Part shown: positions 55,561-61,923 of the stretch, one piece after another
How positions within the stretch are numbered: the stretch's first letter is position 1
Layout of the letters: the number at the start of each line of letters is the position of its first letter
Assembly: GCA_964550025.1 (NCBI GenBank)
Contig: CAZJYI010000012.1
Coordinates: 1-64,000, forward strand
Source: CAZJYI01 sp964550025
GTDB lineage: Bacteria > Verrucomicrobiota > Kiritimatiellia > UBA8416 > CAYOBW01
DNA length: 64,000 bases
Reading direction: 5' to 3'
Position numbers and translations under genes: made by a program
The notes under the pieces: model-generated
What the model was told of the DNA's origin: nothing
Databases searched by the model: none
What the model saw: only the letters and a program-made list of their open reading frames with translations

Positions 55561-55862
55561 TTTGCTCTCCTCTCATTCTCCGGCTGCTGCGTCTGTTCGG
55601 ATTCGGAGGATTGAGTCCCCCAGAGTTGCTCCTCCGCCTCGGCCTTGCTCAACTCGCCTTCGGCCAGTCTGCGCAGTATGGTCTGCCTGTCTTCAGACGA
55701 TGCGTGCACGGCCGGTGGCGGGAGCACGGTCTTGGGCGGGCGGCGGCGGGTTCGTAAGATCAGCAGCGCTATCAAGACGATTGGCCCGATCAGAACGAAG
55801 GCAATCAGCAGCACTTCGGGGATACCCGGGACCAGGAACGCGAGGGAAGGCATTGTTTGCAT
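55557..55862 (-). CDS. small membrane protein with SHOCT-like motif
   Basis: The protein has 101 residues. One membrane helix (EVLLIAFVLIGPIVLIALLI), a basic patch (RTRRRPPK) that places the C-terminus in the cytoplasm, and the shared motif RQTILRRLAEGELSKAEAEE (about 59-80), then a hydrophilic tail. It looks like a reduced version of the next gene's product. Three bases separate it from the upstream gene; it overlaps the downstream one by four bases. Function unknown; its place in the DUF2089-PspC operon implies a part in the same membrane complex or signal. Confidence 0.68.
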   Translation of the reverse strand: MQTMPSLAFLVPGIPEVLLIAFVLIGPIVLIALLILRTRRRPPKTVLPPPAVHASSEDRQTILRRLAEGELSKAEAEEQLWGTQSSESEQTQQPENERRAK

Positions 55863-55865
55863 CGG

Positions 55866-56492
55866 TCAGCTCCTCTTCTGGGGGTCGCTGTCGGGGCCCT
55901 TCGGCATGGCCTTGACGAATAGGATGATGAGTATGAGCCCCACGAGGTTGAACCCAAGACCGTCGCCGTTCGTAACTTTCTTGGTGCCCCATAGCAGGAT
56001 TTGCCGGTTCAGGACGTGGAAGTTGACGACCACGACGACAATCTGAGCCGCTGCCCATATGGTCCCAAGAGCCCAACCCGTTCGGGAGCCCTTGCAGATG
56101 AGGATGGCACCCGTGATTCCCAGCAGAGCCAGCAATATCGGAGGGATGCCCTGCGGAGAGAAGCGGCCTATACCGTACAAGCACACCAACCCGCACATGA
56201 GAAAGGTGTAGCATACCAGGAACTTCCCGAGGCCTGTCAGGCCGTGGAACCCTCGCCCGGCCTGTGGAACGAACCCGGGGTCCCGCGGTGCGGTCAGCGC
56301 GCTTTCGCATTCCGGGCAAACGAGAGCCCGAGCCGGGATGGTTTCGGCACAGTACGGGCACTGACGCTGTTCGCCTGTACGTTGTTCCAGTGACATCAGA
56401 AGGCGTTCCCCCTCTTCGGGGGTCACCTTCCCGGATTGGACCATCTCCAGGATTCGCGCTTGTTCACGTTGTTGATCGTTCTCTGTCGCCAT
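55866..56492 (-). CDS. multi-pass membrane protein with SHOCT-like motif and zinc ribbon
   Basis: The protein has 208 residues. The shared motif is at the N-terminus (QARILEMVQSGKVTPEEGER, about 11-31), followed by a zinc ribbon CPYCAETIPARALVCPECES and then four hydrophobic segments (FLVCYTFLMCGLVCLYGIG, PPILLALLGITGAILIC, GTIWAAAQIVVVVVNFHVL, GFNLVGLILIILFVKAM). No catalytic motif. Second gene of the operon, one base after the regulator stop. The zinc-ribbon-plus-membrane design resembles DUF-type companions of PspC and LiaF-like systems, but I cannot name the family. Confidence 0.7.
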   Translation of the reverse strand: MATENDQQREQARILEMVQSGKVTPEEGERLLMSLEQRTGEQRQCPYCAETIPARALVCPECESALTAPRDPGFVPQAGRGFHGLTGLGKFLVCYTFLMCGLVCLYGIGRFSPQGIPPILLALLGITGAILICKGSRTGWALGTIWAAAQIVVVVVNFHVLNRQILLWGTKKVTNGDGLGFNLVGLILIILFVKAMPKGPDSDPQKRS

Positions 56493-56493
56493 C

Positions 56494-56853
56494 CTACAGC
56501 TCCCTCAGAAGTTGAATCGCCTCGTCAACGGAGATCTGGCCCTGTTCAATTCTGTCGAGGATCTGGTTCCGCGCGTCCCGCTCGTCATTCTCCGCTGCCT
56601 CCAGTGCGGAGATGACGCGGTTGAGCCGACTGCGCACGGTGGGGTAGGAGACGCCCAGTCTGTCCGCCACCGCCTTTAGGCTGCCGCTCGACCGCACGAA
56701 CAGCTCCACGAACTCCCGTTCCTCGGCCGGAAGCCGGGCCAGGCGCGGGATCGGAATACGCCCCTCGAGCGTCACGTCACACGACGTGCACCGCAGCTTC
56801 TCGATCTCCATCGACGCCCGGCAGCACGGGCAGACATTCGTCAGACGATCCAT
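56494..56853 (-). CDS. DUF2089-family zinc-ribbon/HTH regulator with C-terminal SHOCT-like motif
   Basis: The protein has 119 residues from the ATG at 56853 (MDRLTNVCPCC; GTGAGGT upstream). Zinc ribbon CPCCRASMEIEKLRCTSC, then a sigma-region-4-like helix-turn-helix (LARLPAEEREFVELFVRSSG, SLKAVADRLGVSYPTVRSRL). The last 25 residues carry the motif RNQILDRIEQGQISVDEAIQ that also appears in four downstream gene products. DUF2089 proteins are thought to regulate adjacent envelope-stress genes. First gene of the operon, directly behind a good promoter. A motif shared by the regulator and its membrane products would allow a partner-switching interaction; that is inference. Confidence 0.85.
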   Translation of the reverse strand: MDRLTNVCPCCRASMEIEKLRCTSCDVTLEGRIPIPRLARLPAEEREFVELFVRSSGSLKAVADRLGVSYPTVRSRLNRVISALEAAENDERDARNQILDRIEQGQISVDEAIQLLREL

Positions 56854-56877
56854 GGGAACCTCACTAATCTGCAGCAT

Positions 56878-56905
56878 ATCGTATGGATATTCATTGTTAT
56901 GTCAA
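56878..56905 (-). promoter_or_regulatory. promoter of the DUF2089-PspC operon
   Basis: Minus strand: perfect TTGACA (56905-56900), a 16-base spacer, TACGAT (56883-56878, four of six). The region is locally AT-rich. The expected start, near 56871, leaves an 18-base leader with GTGAGGT before the ATG at 56853. Confidence 0.55.
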
Positions 56906-56993
56906 GATTATTTATCCAGATATTAATAATATTGCCTAGAGGCGCAATAATGACATTGCAAATGCGGCACACCTGCCAAGTGCGACCCACCCC

Positions 56994-57049
56994 TGCAGGC
57001 CCTGTCCCCGTGCGAAATGTGCACAAACGTGCAGGGTCTGTCCCCGTAC
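56994..57049. repeat. 20-base direct repeat, two copies
   Basis: TGCAGGCCCTGTCCCCGTGC (56994-57013) and TGCAGGGTCTGTCCCCGTAC (57030-57049) match at 17 of 20 positions and are 36 bases apart. They lie in the divergent region between the stress operon and the lactonase gene. Confidence 0.6.
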
Positions 57050-57060
57050 AAGGCATTTGC

Positions 57061-57089
57061 TTTTCAAGCGGTGCGTCGGGCGGTAGAGT
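57061..57089 (+). promoter_or_regulatory. possible promoter of the lactonase gene
   Basis: TTTTCA (57061-57066), a 17-base spacer, TAGAGT (57084-57089), each four of six to consensus. The leader would be about 55 bases, with AGGAGGACAG before the ATG at 57152. Confidence 0.3.
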
Positions 57090-57151
57090 ATGGAGTCCAG
57101 GATGGAGCATCCCCGTACGGGGGAACGGGGGAATGAAATACAGGAGGACAG

Positions 57152-58294
57152 ATGAACGCACGACACGCCGCATTGATCGGAACTGTTGCCTTGTTGAGCA
57201 TGACGGCCGCGGCCGGTCCGGCCGGAGTTCGCTTCTTCATCGGTACCTACACGCGCAAAGGCAGTGAGGGGATCTACACAACCGTACTCGATCCCGCCAC
57301 CGGGCGTCTGTCCAAGCCGGTTCTCGCGGCGAAAGCGCGGCACCCGTCTTTCGTGGCCATCCACCCCAGCAAGCGCTTTCTCTACGCCGTCGGGGAAGGC
57401 GCGCGCCCCAGTACGGGCGGAGGCAAAGGGGCCGTTGCTTTCAGCGTCGACCCGGAGTCCGGCAAGCTCACCGAGCTGAATCAGCAGGACGCCGGAGGGA
57501 CGGGGCCCTGTCACCTCGCTGTGGACCCGGCCGGGACGCGACTGATCGTGGCCAACTACGGCAGCGGATCGGTAGCCGTCTTTCCGGTGGGCGTCGACGG
57601 GCGGTTGGGCGAACGTTCCCAGCTCATTCAGCACGAGGGTTCCGGCCCGAACGAAAGACGCCAGAAAGGGCCTCACGCGCACGGTGTGACGCTCGACGTG
57701 ACGGGGCGCTACGCATTCATCTGCGACCTCGGTATCGACAAGGTCATGGTCTACCGCCTATCGAGGGAGAGTACCACTCTCTTGCCGGCCGATCCTCCCG
57801 CGGCGGTGACACCCCCGGGCGGCGGTCCGCGCCACGCCGCGTTTGCGCCCGACGGCCGCCACCTGTTCGTCATCAACGAGCTCGATAGCACCGTGACGAC
57901 CTACCGCTGGGATGCGGCGGCCGGCGCCCTCCGGCAGCTCGGGACCGTGTCGACATTGCCGTCCGACTTCAAGGACAGGAACACAACCGCCGAGATCGCG
58001 GTGCACCCTTCCGGCCGCTTCGTGTACGGCTCGAACCGCGGCCATGACAGCATCGCCGTGTTTGCCTGCGACGCGGAAAGCGGCAAGCTCGACCGCGTTC
58101 AGATCCAGCCGTGCGGCGGCGAGACGCCACGCTGCTTCACGCTCGACCCGTCGGGCCGGTTCCTCCTGGTGGCCAACCAGGCGACGAGCAGCATTGTTGT
58201 CTATCGCGTCGACCCGAAAAGCGGTCGCCTGACACCCACCGGCAACGAGATCTCCGTGTCGATGCCGGTGTGCGTCGTGCCGTACGTGCCGTGA
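57152..58294 (+). CDS. lactonase-family seven-bladed propeller (6-phosphogluconolactonase type)
   Basis: The protein has 380 residues with a signal peptide (AALIGTVALLSMTAAAG). The chain starts VRFFIGTYTRKGSEGIYTTV, the hallmark of the YbhE/Lactonase family. Later blades show HPSFVAIHPSKRFLYAVGEG, HAHGVTLDVTGRYAFICDLG, GGGPRHAAFAPDGRHLFVIN and ETPRCFTLDPSGRFLLVANQ, with the His/Arg/Glu residues that form the active site on the propeller axis. The signal peptide implies a periplasmic lactone substrate, such as the aldonolactone made by an exported sugar oxidoreductase like the one encoded at 59427. Strong AGGAGG site. Downstream, 294 bases separate it from the isomerase gene. Confidence 0.88.
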   Translation: MNARHAALIGTVALLSMTAAAGPAGVRFFIGTYTRKGSEGIYTTVLDPATGRLSKPVLAAKARHPSFVAIHPSKRFLYAVGEGARPSTGGGKGAVAFSVDPESGKLTELNQQDAGGTGPCHLAVDPAGTRLIVANYGSGSVAVFPVGVDGRLGERSQLIQHEGSGPNERRQKGPHAHGVTLDVTGRYAFICDLGIDKVMVYRLSRESTTLLPADPPAAVTPPGGGPRHAAFAPDGRHLFVINELDSTVTTYRWDAAAGALRQLGTVSTLPSDFKDRNTTAEIAVHPSGRFVYGSNRGHDSIAVFACDAESGKLDRVQIQPCGGETPRCFTLDPSGRFLLVANQATSSIVVYRVDPKSGRLTPTGNEISVSMPVCVVPYVP

Positions 58295-58390
58295 CGGAAG
58301 GGAGCTCTTGACGCGGGGCGTCGGTCCTGACAACCTCTTCGGGTGCGTCGGCACGCGAGCCCGGTACCGAATGGTGTACGCAAGAAGTCG

Positions 58391-58447
58391 CGGAAGACGC
58401 CGAGTCTTCCGTCTTCCGGAATCGGAACGCTTGGCGCGTTCCGCTAC
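58391..58447. repeat. double-hairpin element ending in CTAC
   Basis: Two perfect 8-bp stems: CGGAAGAC/GTCTTCCG (58391-58411) and CGGAACGC/GCGTTCCG (58423-58443). They are joined by a linker with CCGGAATCGG and followed by CTAC. Layout and linker resemble the element at 4546-4611; the 5' foot here is GTCG rather than GTAG. Lies in the 58295-58588 gap, where I see nothing else apart from the ribosome-binding site of the next gene. Confidence 0.6.
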
Positions 58448-58588
58448 GGGAAACGCGATGCAGAGGAGCGTAGTTTTCCGGTTGCGTATCCCGTCGCGTG
58501 GTGGACAGCCGGGAATCTCAGCGGGCTCCGCCGCACGAAGAACGATGCTGCTCCATTTGTGGAACAGCGACCGAAGAGGAGGCATAGA

Positions 58589-59425
58589 ATGGATATCTCA
58601 AGGCATCTGGAACGTCTCGCCGTCTGTAGTTGGTCGTTGCAGCCCGCCGGTCCCGCCGACTTGGCCCAGCAGCTGACCGCGGTCGGCATCAGTCGCGTGC
58701 AACTTGGACTTGATCCCGTGAGGGAGGATCCGGCCTGGGCGGATGCGTTCACCGTTCTCCGGGAGCACGGAATCGACGTCGTGTCCGGGATGATGGCCGC
58801 GGTGGGGGAGGATTACTCGACCCTGGAGACGATTCGCGTCACGGGCGGTATCACGCCGGACGGCACCTGGGAACAGAACCTGGCCAATTTCACGGCCAAC
58901 GCCGACCTGATGGTAAAAGAGGGCGTGTCGACGGCCCTGTTCCATGCCGGCTTTCTGCCGCACGAGGAATCCGACCCCGATTTCGAGAAGATGCTGGGGC
59001 GCTTGAGTGCCGTAGCCGACCTATTTGCGGAGCGCGGTCTAGACGTCGTTCTCGAAACGGGACAGGAGCCTGCCCACGGTCTGCGCGCTTTCCTGGACAG
59101 ACTCGATCGGGACAACGTAGGCGCCAATCTGGATCCCGCCAACATGCTGTTGTACAACAACGGCAATCCCGTGGAAGCACTGAGGTTGCTGGGTAGCTAC
59201 GTGTGCAACCTGCACATCAAGGATGCCAACGTGACGCAGGTGCCCGGAACCTGGGGCGAGGAAGTGGTCGTCGGGACGGGGCAGGTCGATTGGAGCGAGT
59301 TCTTCGAAGCCCTGGACGATATCGGTTTCGACGGTGACCTGTGCATCGAGCGCGAGGCGGGCGATCAGCGAGTGGCGGATATTCGCGCGGCGCGGGGATT
59401 CCTGGTGTCGCTGAATGAGGACTGA
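58589..59425 (+). CDS. sugar phosphate isomerase/epimerase-like TIM-barrel protein (cytoplasmic)
   Basis: The protein has 278 residues. ATG at 58589 follows AGAGGAGG; there is no signal peptide. Xylose-isomerase-like TIM-barrel (AP endonuclease 2 family) strands are visible: LAVCSWSLQPAGPADLAQQL, VGISRVQLGLDPV, LDVVLETGQEPAHGLRAFLD, NVGANLDPANMLLYNNGNPV, VCNLHIKDANV and GFDGDLCIEREAGDQRV. The Glu of LETG, the Asp of NLDPAN, the His of LHIKD and the Glu of CIERE are the usual metal ligands. It probably isomerises or epimerises a sugar or keto-sugar. One base separates it from the Gfo/Idh gene downstream, so the two likely act on the same substrate. Confidence 0.87.
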   Translation: MDISRHLERLAVCSWSLQPAGPADLAQQLTAVGISRVQLGLDPVREDPAWADAFTVLREHGIDVVSGMMAAVGEDYSTLETIRVTGGITPDGTWEQNLANFTANADLMVKEGVSTALFHAGFLPHEESDPDFEKMLGRLSAVADLFAERGLDVVLETGQEPAHGLRAFLDRLDRDNVGANLDPANMLLYNNGNPVEALRLLGSYVCNLHIKDANVTQVPGTWGEEVVVGTGQVDWSEFFEALDDIGFDGDLCIEREAGDQRVADIRAARGFLVSLNED

Positions 59426-59426
59426 G

Positions 59427-60719
59427 ATGATGAGTGGCATGCAGACAGAAGTGCGTGGGCCGTCGCTGTCGCGGCGGAGTTTTCTGAAACGTACGGGTGG
59501 CGTTGCGGTGGGGGCGACGCTGAGCCGGGCCGTGTCGCTGACGGCGGCCGAGAAGGCGCGGTCGGTCGGCGCCAACGATCGTATTCGTGTTGCGCAGATC
59601 GGTTGCGGCAGCCGCGGCATCGGCGTGCACATGAGGAACATGGCAAAGCAGAAGGGTCTCAACGTCGAGGTTGTTGCCGTGGCCGATCCCTGGCGCGTGG
59701 CGCGGGAGAAAGCGGTTGCCAGGGCGAAGGAGTGGTTCGGGACGGATGCGAAAGCGTTTGTCTCCTATCGTGACCTGCTGGCGATGGGCGGCATCGACGC
59801 CGTGATGATCGCCTCCTGCGACCACCAGCATACGACCCATCTCGAAGCCGCTGCGACGGCGGGCAAGCACATCTATGTCGAGAAGCCGATGGCGACCGAG
59901 TTCGACCGGCTGGTGAAAGCCGTCGATGCCGTGAAGCAGGCCGGTGTAGTCGTCCAGGTTGGCACGCAGGTGCGCAGCCTGCCGACTATGGTCGGCTGCC
60001 GCGAGCTGGTGCAGTCCGGAAAGCTCGGGAAGATCTCGCGCGTTGAAGAGGTGCGCAACGGGGAAAGACCGTATTGGTACGCGTATCTCAAGGACGTGCG
60101 TGCCGAGGACGTGGAGTGGGACGAATTCCTGATGGATCGCCCCAAGCGGCCTTTCCGCGCCGACATCTACTCCGGCTGGTACGGCTACTATGACTTTTCG
60201 CAGGGACCCGTGCCCGGACTGGGGAGTCATTACATCGACCTCGTGCACATGATGACCGGGGCGACGTGCCCCGATAGCTGTGTTTGCCTCGGGGGTACGT
60301 TCTACTGGAGAGATGAGCATGAGTTCACCTCCCCGGACCAGTGCCAGGCCCTGTGGACTTACCCCGAGGGTTTCCTCGTCAGCTACGTCACCAATTTCGC
60401 CAACAGCAGCGGCAGCCTCAAACGCCTCTACGGCGACATGGGCACGCTGAACTTCGACAAATGGACTGCGCCCAAGTACTCGGCTGCGGGCGGTCCGAAA
60501 CGGGACGGATCGATCCGCGGCGAGAACCCGGTGCCGCCCGTCAACATGCCGGACCATTACGTCGACTGGATCCAGTGCATGCGCAGCGGCGACACGCCCC
60601 ACGCCTCGATCGACGCAGGCTACCAGCACTCCGTTGCCGTCCTCATGGCGATGAAGTCCTACGAGATGGGCCGCAAGGTGCTGTACGACGCGAAGAAGCG
60701 GGAGATGAAGACGGTGTAG
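59427..60719 (+). CDS. Tat-exported Gfo/Idh/MocA-family oxidoreductase
   Basis: The protein has 430 residues from ATG 59427 (GAGG five bases upstream; the ATG at 59430 is equally possible). A strong Tat motif, LSRRSFLKRTGGVAVGATLS, is followed by the NAD(P)-binding strand IRVAQIGCGSRGIGVHM, DAVMIASCDHQHTTHLEAAA and the EKP motif in AGKHIYVEKPMATEF. The C-terminal half has GLGSHYIDLVHMMTGATCPD, the substrate-side region. Like the gene at 41032, it should be a periplasmic sugar oxidoreductase; the two proteins are clearly different sequences of the same length. It forms an operon with the isomerase upstream and probably with the second isomerase downstream. Confidence 0.92.
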   Translation: MMSGMQTEVRGPSLSRRSFLKRTGGVAVGATLSRAVSLTAAEKARSVGANDRIRVAQIGCGSRGIGVHMRNMAKQKGLNVEVVAVADPWRVAREKAVARAKEWFGTDAKAFVSYRDLLAMGGIDAVMIASCDHQHTTHLEAAATAGKHIYVEKPMATEFDRLVKAVDAVKQAGVVVQVGTQVRSLPTMVGCRELVQSGKLGKISRVEEVRNGERPYWYAYLKDVRAEDVEWDEFLMDRPKRPFRADIYSGWYGYYDFSQGPVPGLGSHYIDLVHMMTGATCPDSCVCLGGTFYWRDEHEFTSPDQCQALWTYPEGFLVSYVTNFANSSGSLKRLYGDMGTLNFDKWTAPKYSAAGGPKRDGSIRGENPVPPVNMPDHYVDWIQCMRSGDTPHASIDAGYQHSVAVLMAMKSYEMGRKVLYDAKKREMKTV

Positions 60720-60730
60720 GGGATGGGGAA

Positions 60731-60758
60731 GTGATCGGTTGTCAGTGATCAGTTATCA
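60731..60758. repeat. 14-base tandem repeat, two units
   Basis: GTGATCGGTTGTCA (60731-60744) and GTGATCAGTTATCA (60745-60758) are head to tail, with 12 of 14 identical. They fill most of the short gap before the second isomerase gene and stop where its first possible codon (GTG 60759) begins. Confidence 0.6.
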
Positions 60759-60770
60759 GTGGGGCAGTGG

Positions 60771-61676
60771 ATGCATGATCTTGGAGTGACTCGGCGCTGC
60801 TTTCTCGGCAGCGCCTGCGCAATGGCCGGGGGGGTGATGACCGCCCGCGGACTGGAGACCAGAGGCGATGCGGCCGGAGGCTGGCAGATCGGTTGCTATA
60901 CGCGCCCGTGGGACAAATTCGACTACCGGGTCGCGCTCGACGGCATTGCCGAGGCGGGATACGCCTACGCCGGCATCATGACGGCCAAGTGCAAGAAGTG
61001 GGTGCTGGTGACCGTCGAGACGTCGCAGGATGAAGCCGCCGAGATCGGCGAAGAAGTCCGCAAGCGCGGACTCAAGGCCTTGTCCCTTTACGCCGGGAAT
61101 TTCCCGGTCGAGACGTCGGTCGAGGCGGGCATCGCCGGGCTCCGCAAGATGATCGATCTCTGCGCGCTCTGCGGCAGCCCGCACCTGCTCCTTGGCGGCA
61201 CGGGCAAGGCCGAGCTGGTGAAACCGTACTACAAGGTTGTGCGGGAATGCTGCAGCTACGCAGCGGAGAAGACGGTCGCACTCAGTGTCAAACCGCACGG
61301 CGGCAAGAACGCGACCGGGGCACAGTGTCGCGCCATTATCCAGGACGTCGGGCATCCCAACTTCCGTCTCTGGTACGATCCGGGGAACATCTACTTCTAC
61401 TCCAAAGGCGCGCTGGACCCTGTTGACGACGCGGGGGCCGTCGACGGCATCGTCAGTGGGATGTGCGTGAAGGACTTCCTTCCGCCCAAGAACGTCCACG
61501 TGACGCCGGGCACGGGGAAGGTGGATTTTCGAAAGGTCCTGGCGCGACTGGAGAAGGGCGGCTTCACGCGCGGCCCGCTTGTTGTCGAGTGCACCTCCAG
61601 GGGCGATGCGGCCCATGTGACGGGCGAGGCGCGCAAGGCGCGGGAGTTCCTGGAGGGGCTGGTGAGGGGGACGTAG
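60771..61676 (+). CDS. exported sugar isomerase/epimerase-like TIM-barrel protein
   Basis: The protein has 301 residues. ATG at 60771 is preferred (GGGGCAGTGG upstream); GTG 60759 would add four residues. A Tat-type N-terminus, GVTRRCFLGSACAMAGGVMT, precedes the barrel: GWQIGCYTRPWDKFDYRVAL, LKALSLYAGNFPVETSVEAG, SPHLLLGGTGKAELV, KTVALSVKPHGGKNATGAQC, FRLWYDPGNIYFYSKGALDP, MCVKDFLPPKNVHVTPGTGK and GPLVVECTSRGDA. Metal-ligand positions differ from the cytoplasmic paralogue: KPHGG replaces LETG and VKD replaces IKD, while D-P-G-N and E-C are kept. A periplasmic partner of the exported Gfo/Idh enzyme is likely. Its stop is followed by 243 bases of palindromic sequence. Confidence 0.87.
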   Translation: MHDLGVTRRCFLGSACAMAGGVMTARGLETRGDAAGGWQIGCYTRPWDKFDYRVALDGIAEAGYAYAGIMTAKCKKWVLVTVETSQDEAAEIGEEVRKRGLKALSLYAGNFPVETSVEAGIAGLRKMIDLCALCGSPHLLLGGTGKAELVKPYYKVVRECCSYAAEKTVALSVKPHGGKNATGAQCRAIIQDVGHPNFRLWYDPGNIYFYSKGALDPVDDAGAVDGIVSGMCVKDFLPPKNVHVTPGTGKVDFRKVLARLEKGGFTRGPLVVECTSRGDAAHVTGEARKAREFLEGLVRGT

Positions 61677-61723
61677 TCCCCGTGCCCTTCTCTGGTGTGC
61701 GGTGCGGTAGGTTCTCTCCCCAC

Positions 61724-61859
61724 GTAGCGCGGAAGTCCGTTCCGCGCATCCCCGAACATGGGGACCGGATGCTGAGAGTGAGCGGGCCGGCCCTCCGGAC
61801 GCTCCTCCTGCACGCCATTCTCTGCCCATGGACAGGCGCGGATCGGACTTCCGCGCTAC
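61724..61859. repeat. GTAG...CTAC element with 16-base outer arms
   Basis: GTAGCGCGGAAGTCCG (61724-61739) and CGGACTTCCGCGCTAC (61844-61859) are perfect reverse complements. Each arm region can also fold on itself (GCGGAA/TTCCGC on the left, GCGCGGA/TCCGCGC on the right). The 104-base interior has no evident coding content. Confidence 0.8.
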
Positions 61860-61880
61860 GGGTCGCCCTGCAGGAGCGGG

Positions 61881-61923
61881 TCGCTACACATGCCGACATG
61901 CGCGCGTCGGGCATCTGCGCTAC
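61881..61923. repeat. hairpin element overlapping the sulfatase stop codon
   Basis: ATGCCGAC (61890-61897) pairs with GTCGGGCAT (61906-61914, one bulge). GCTAC flanks both sides (61883-61887 and 61919-61923). The CTA of the right-hand GCTAC is the reverse complement of the sulfatase TAG stop, so the element supplies that stop. Confidence 0.5.
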
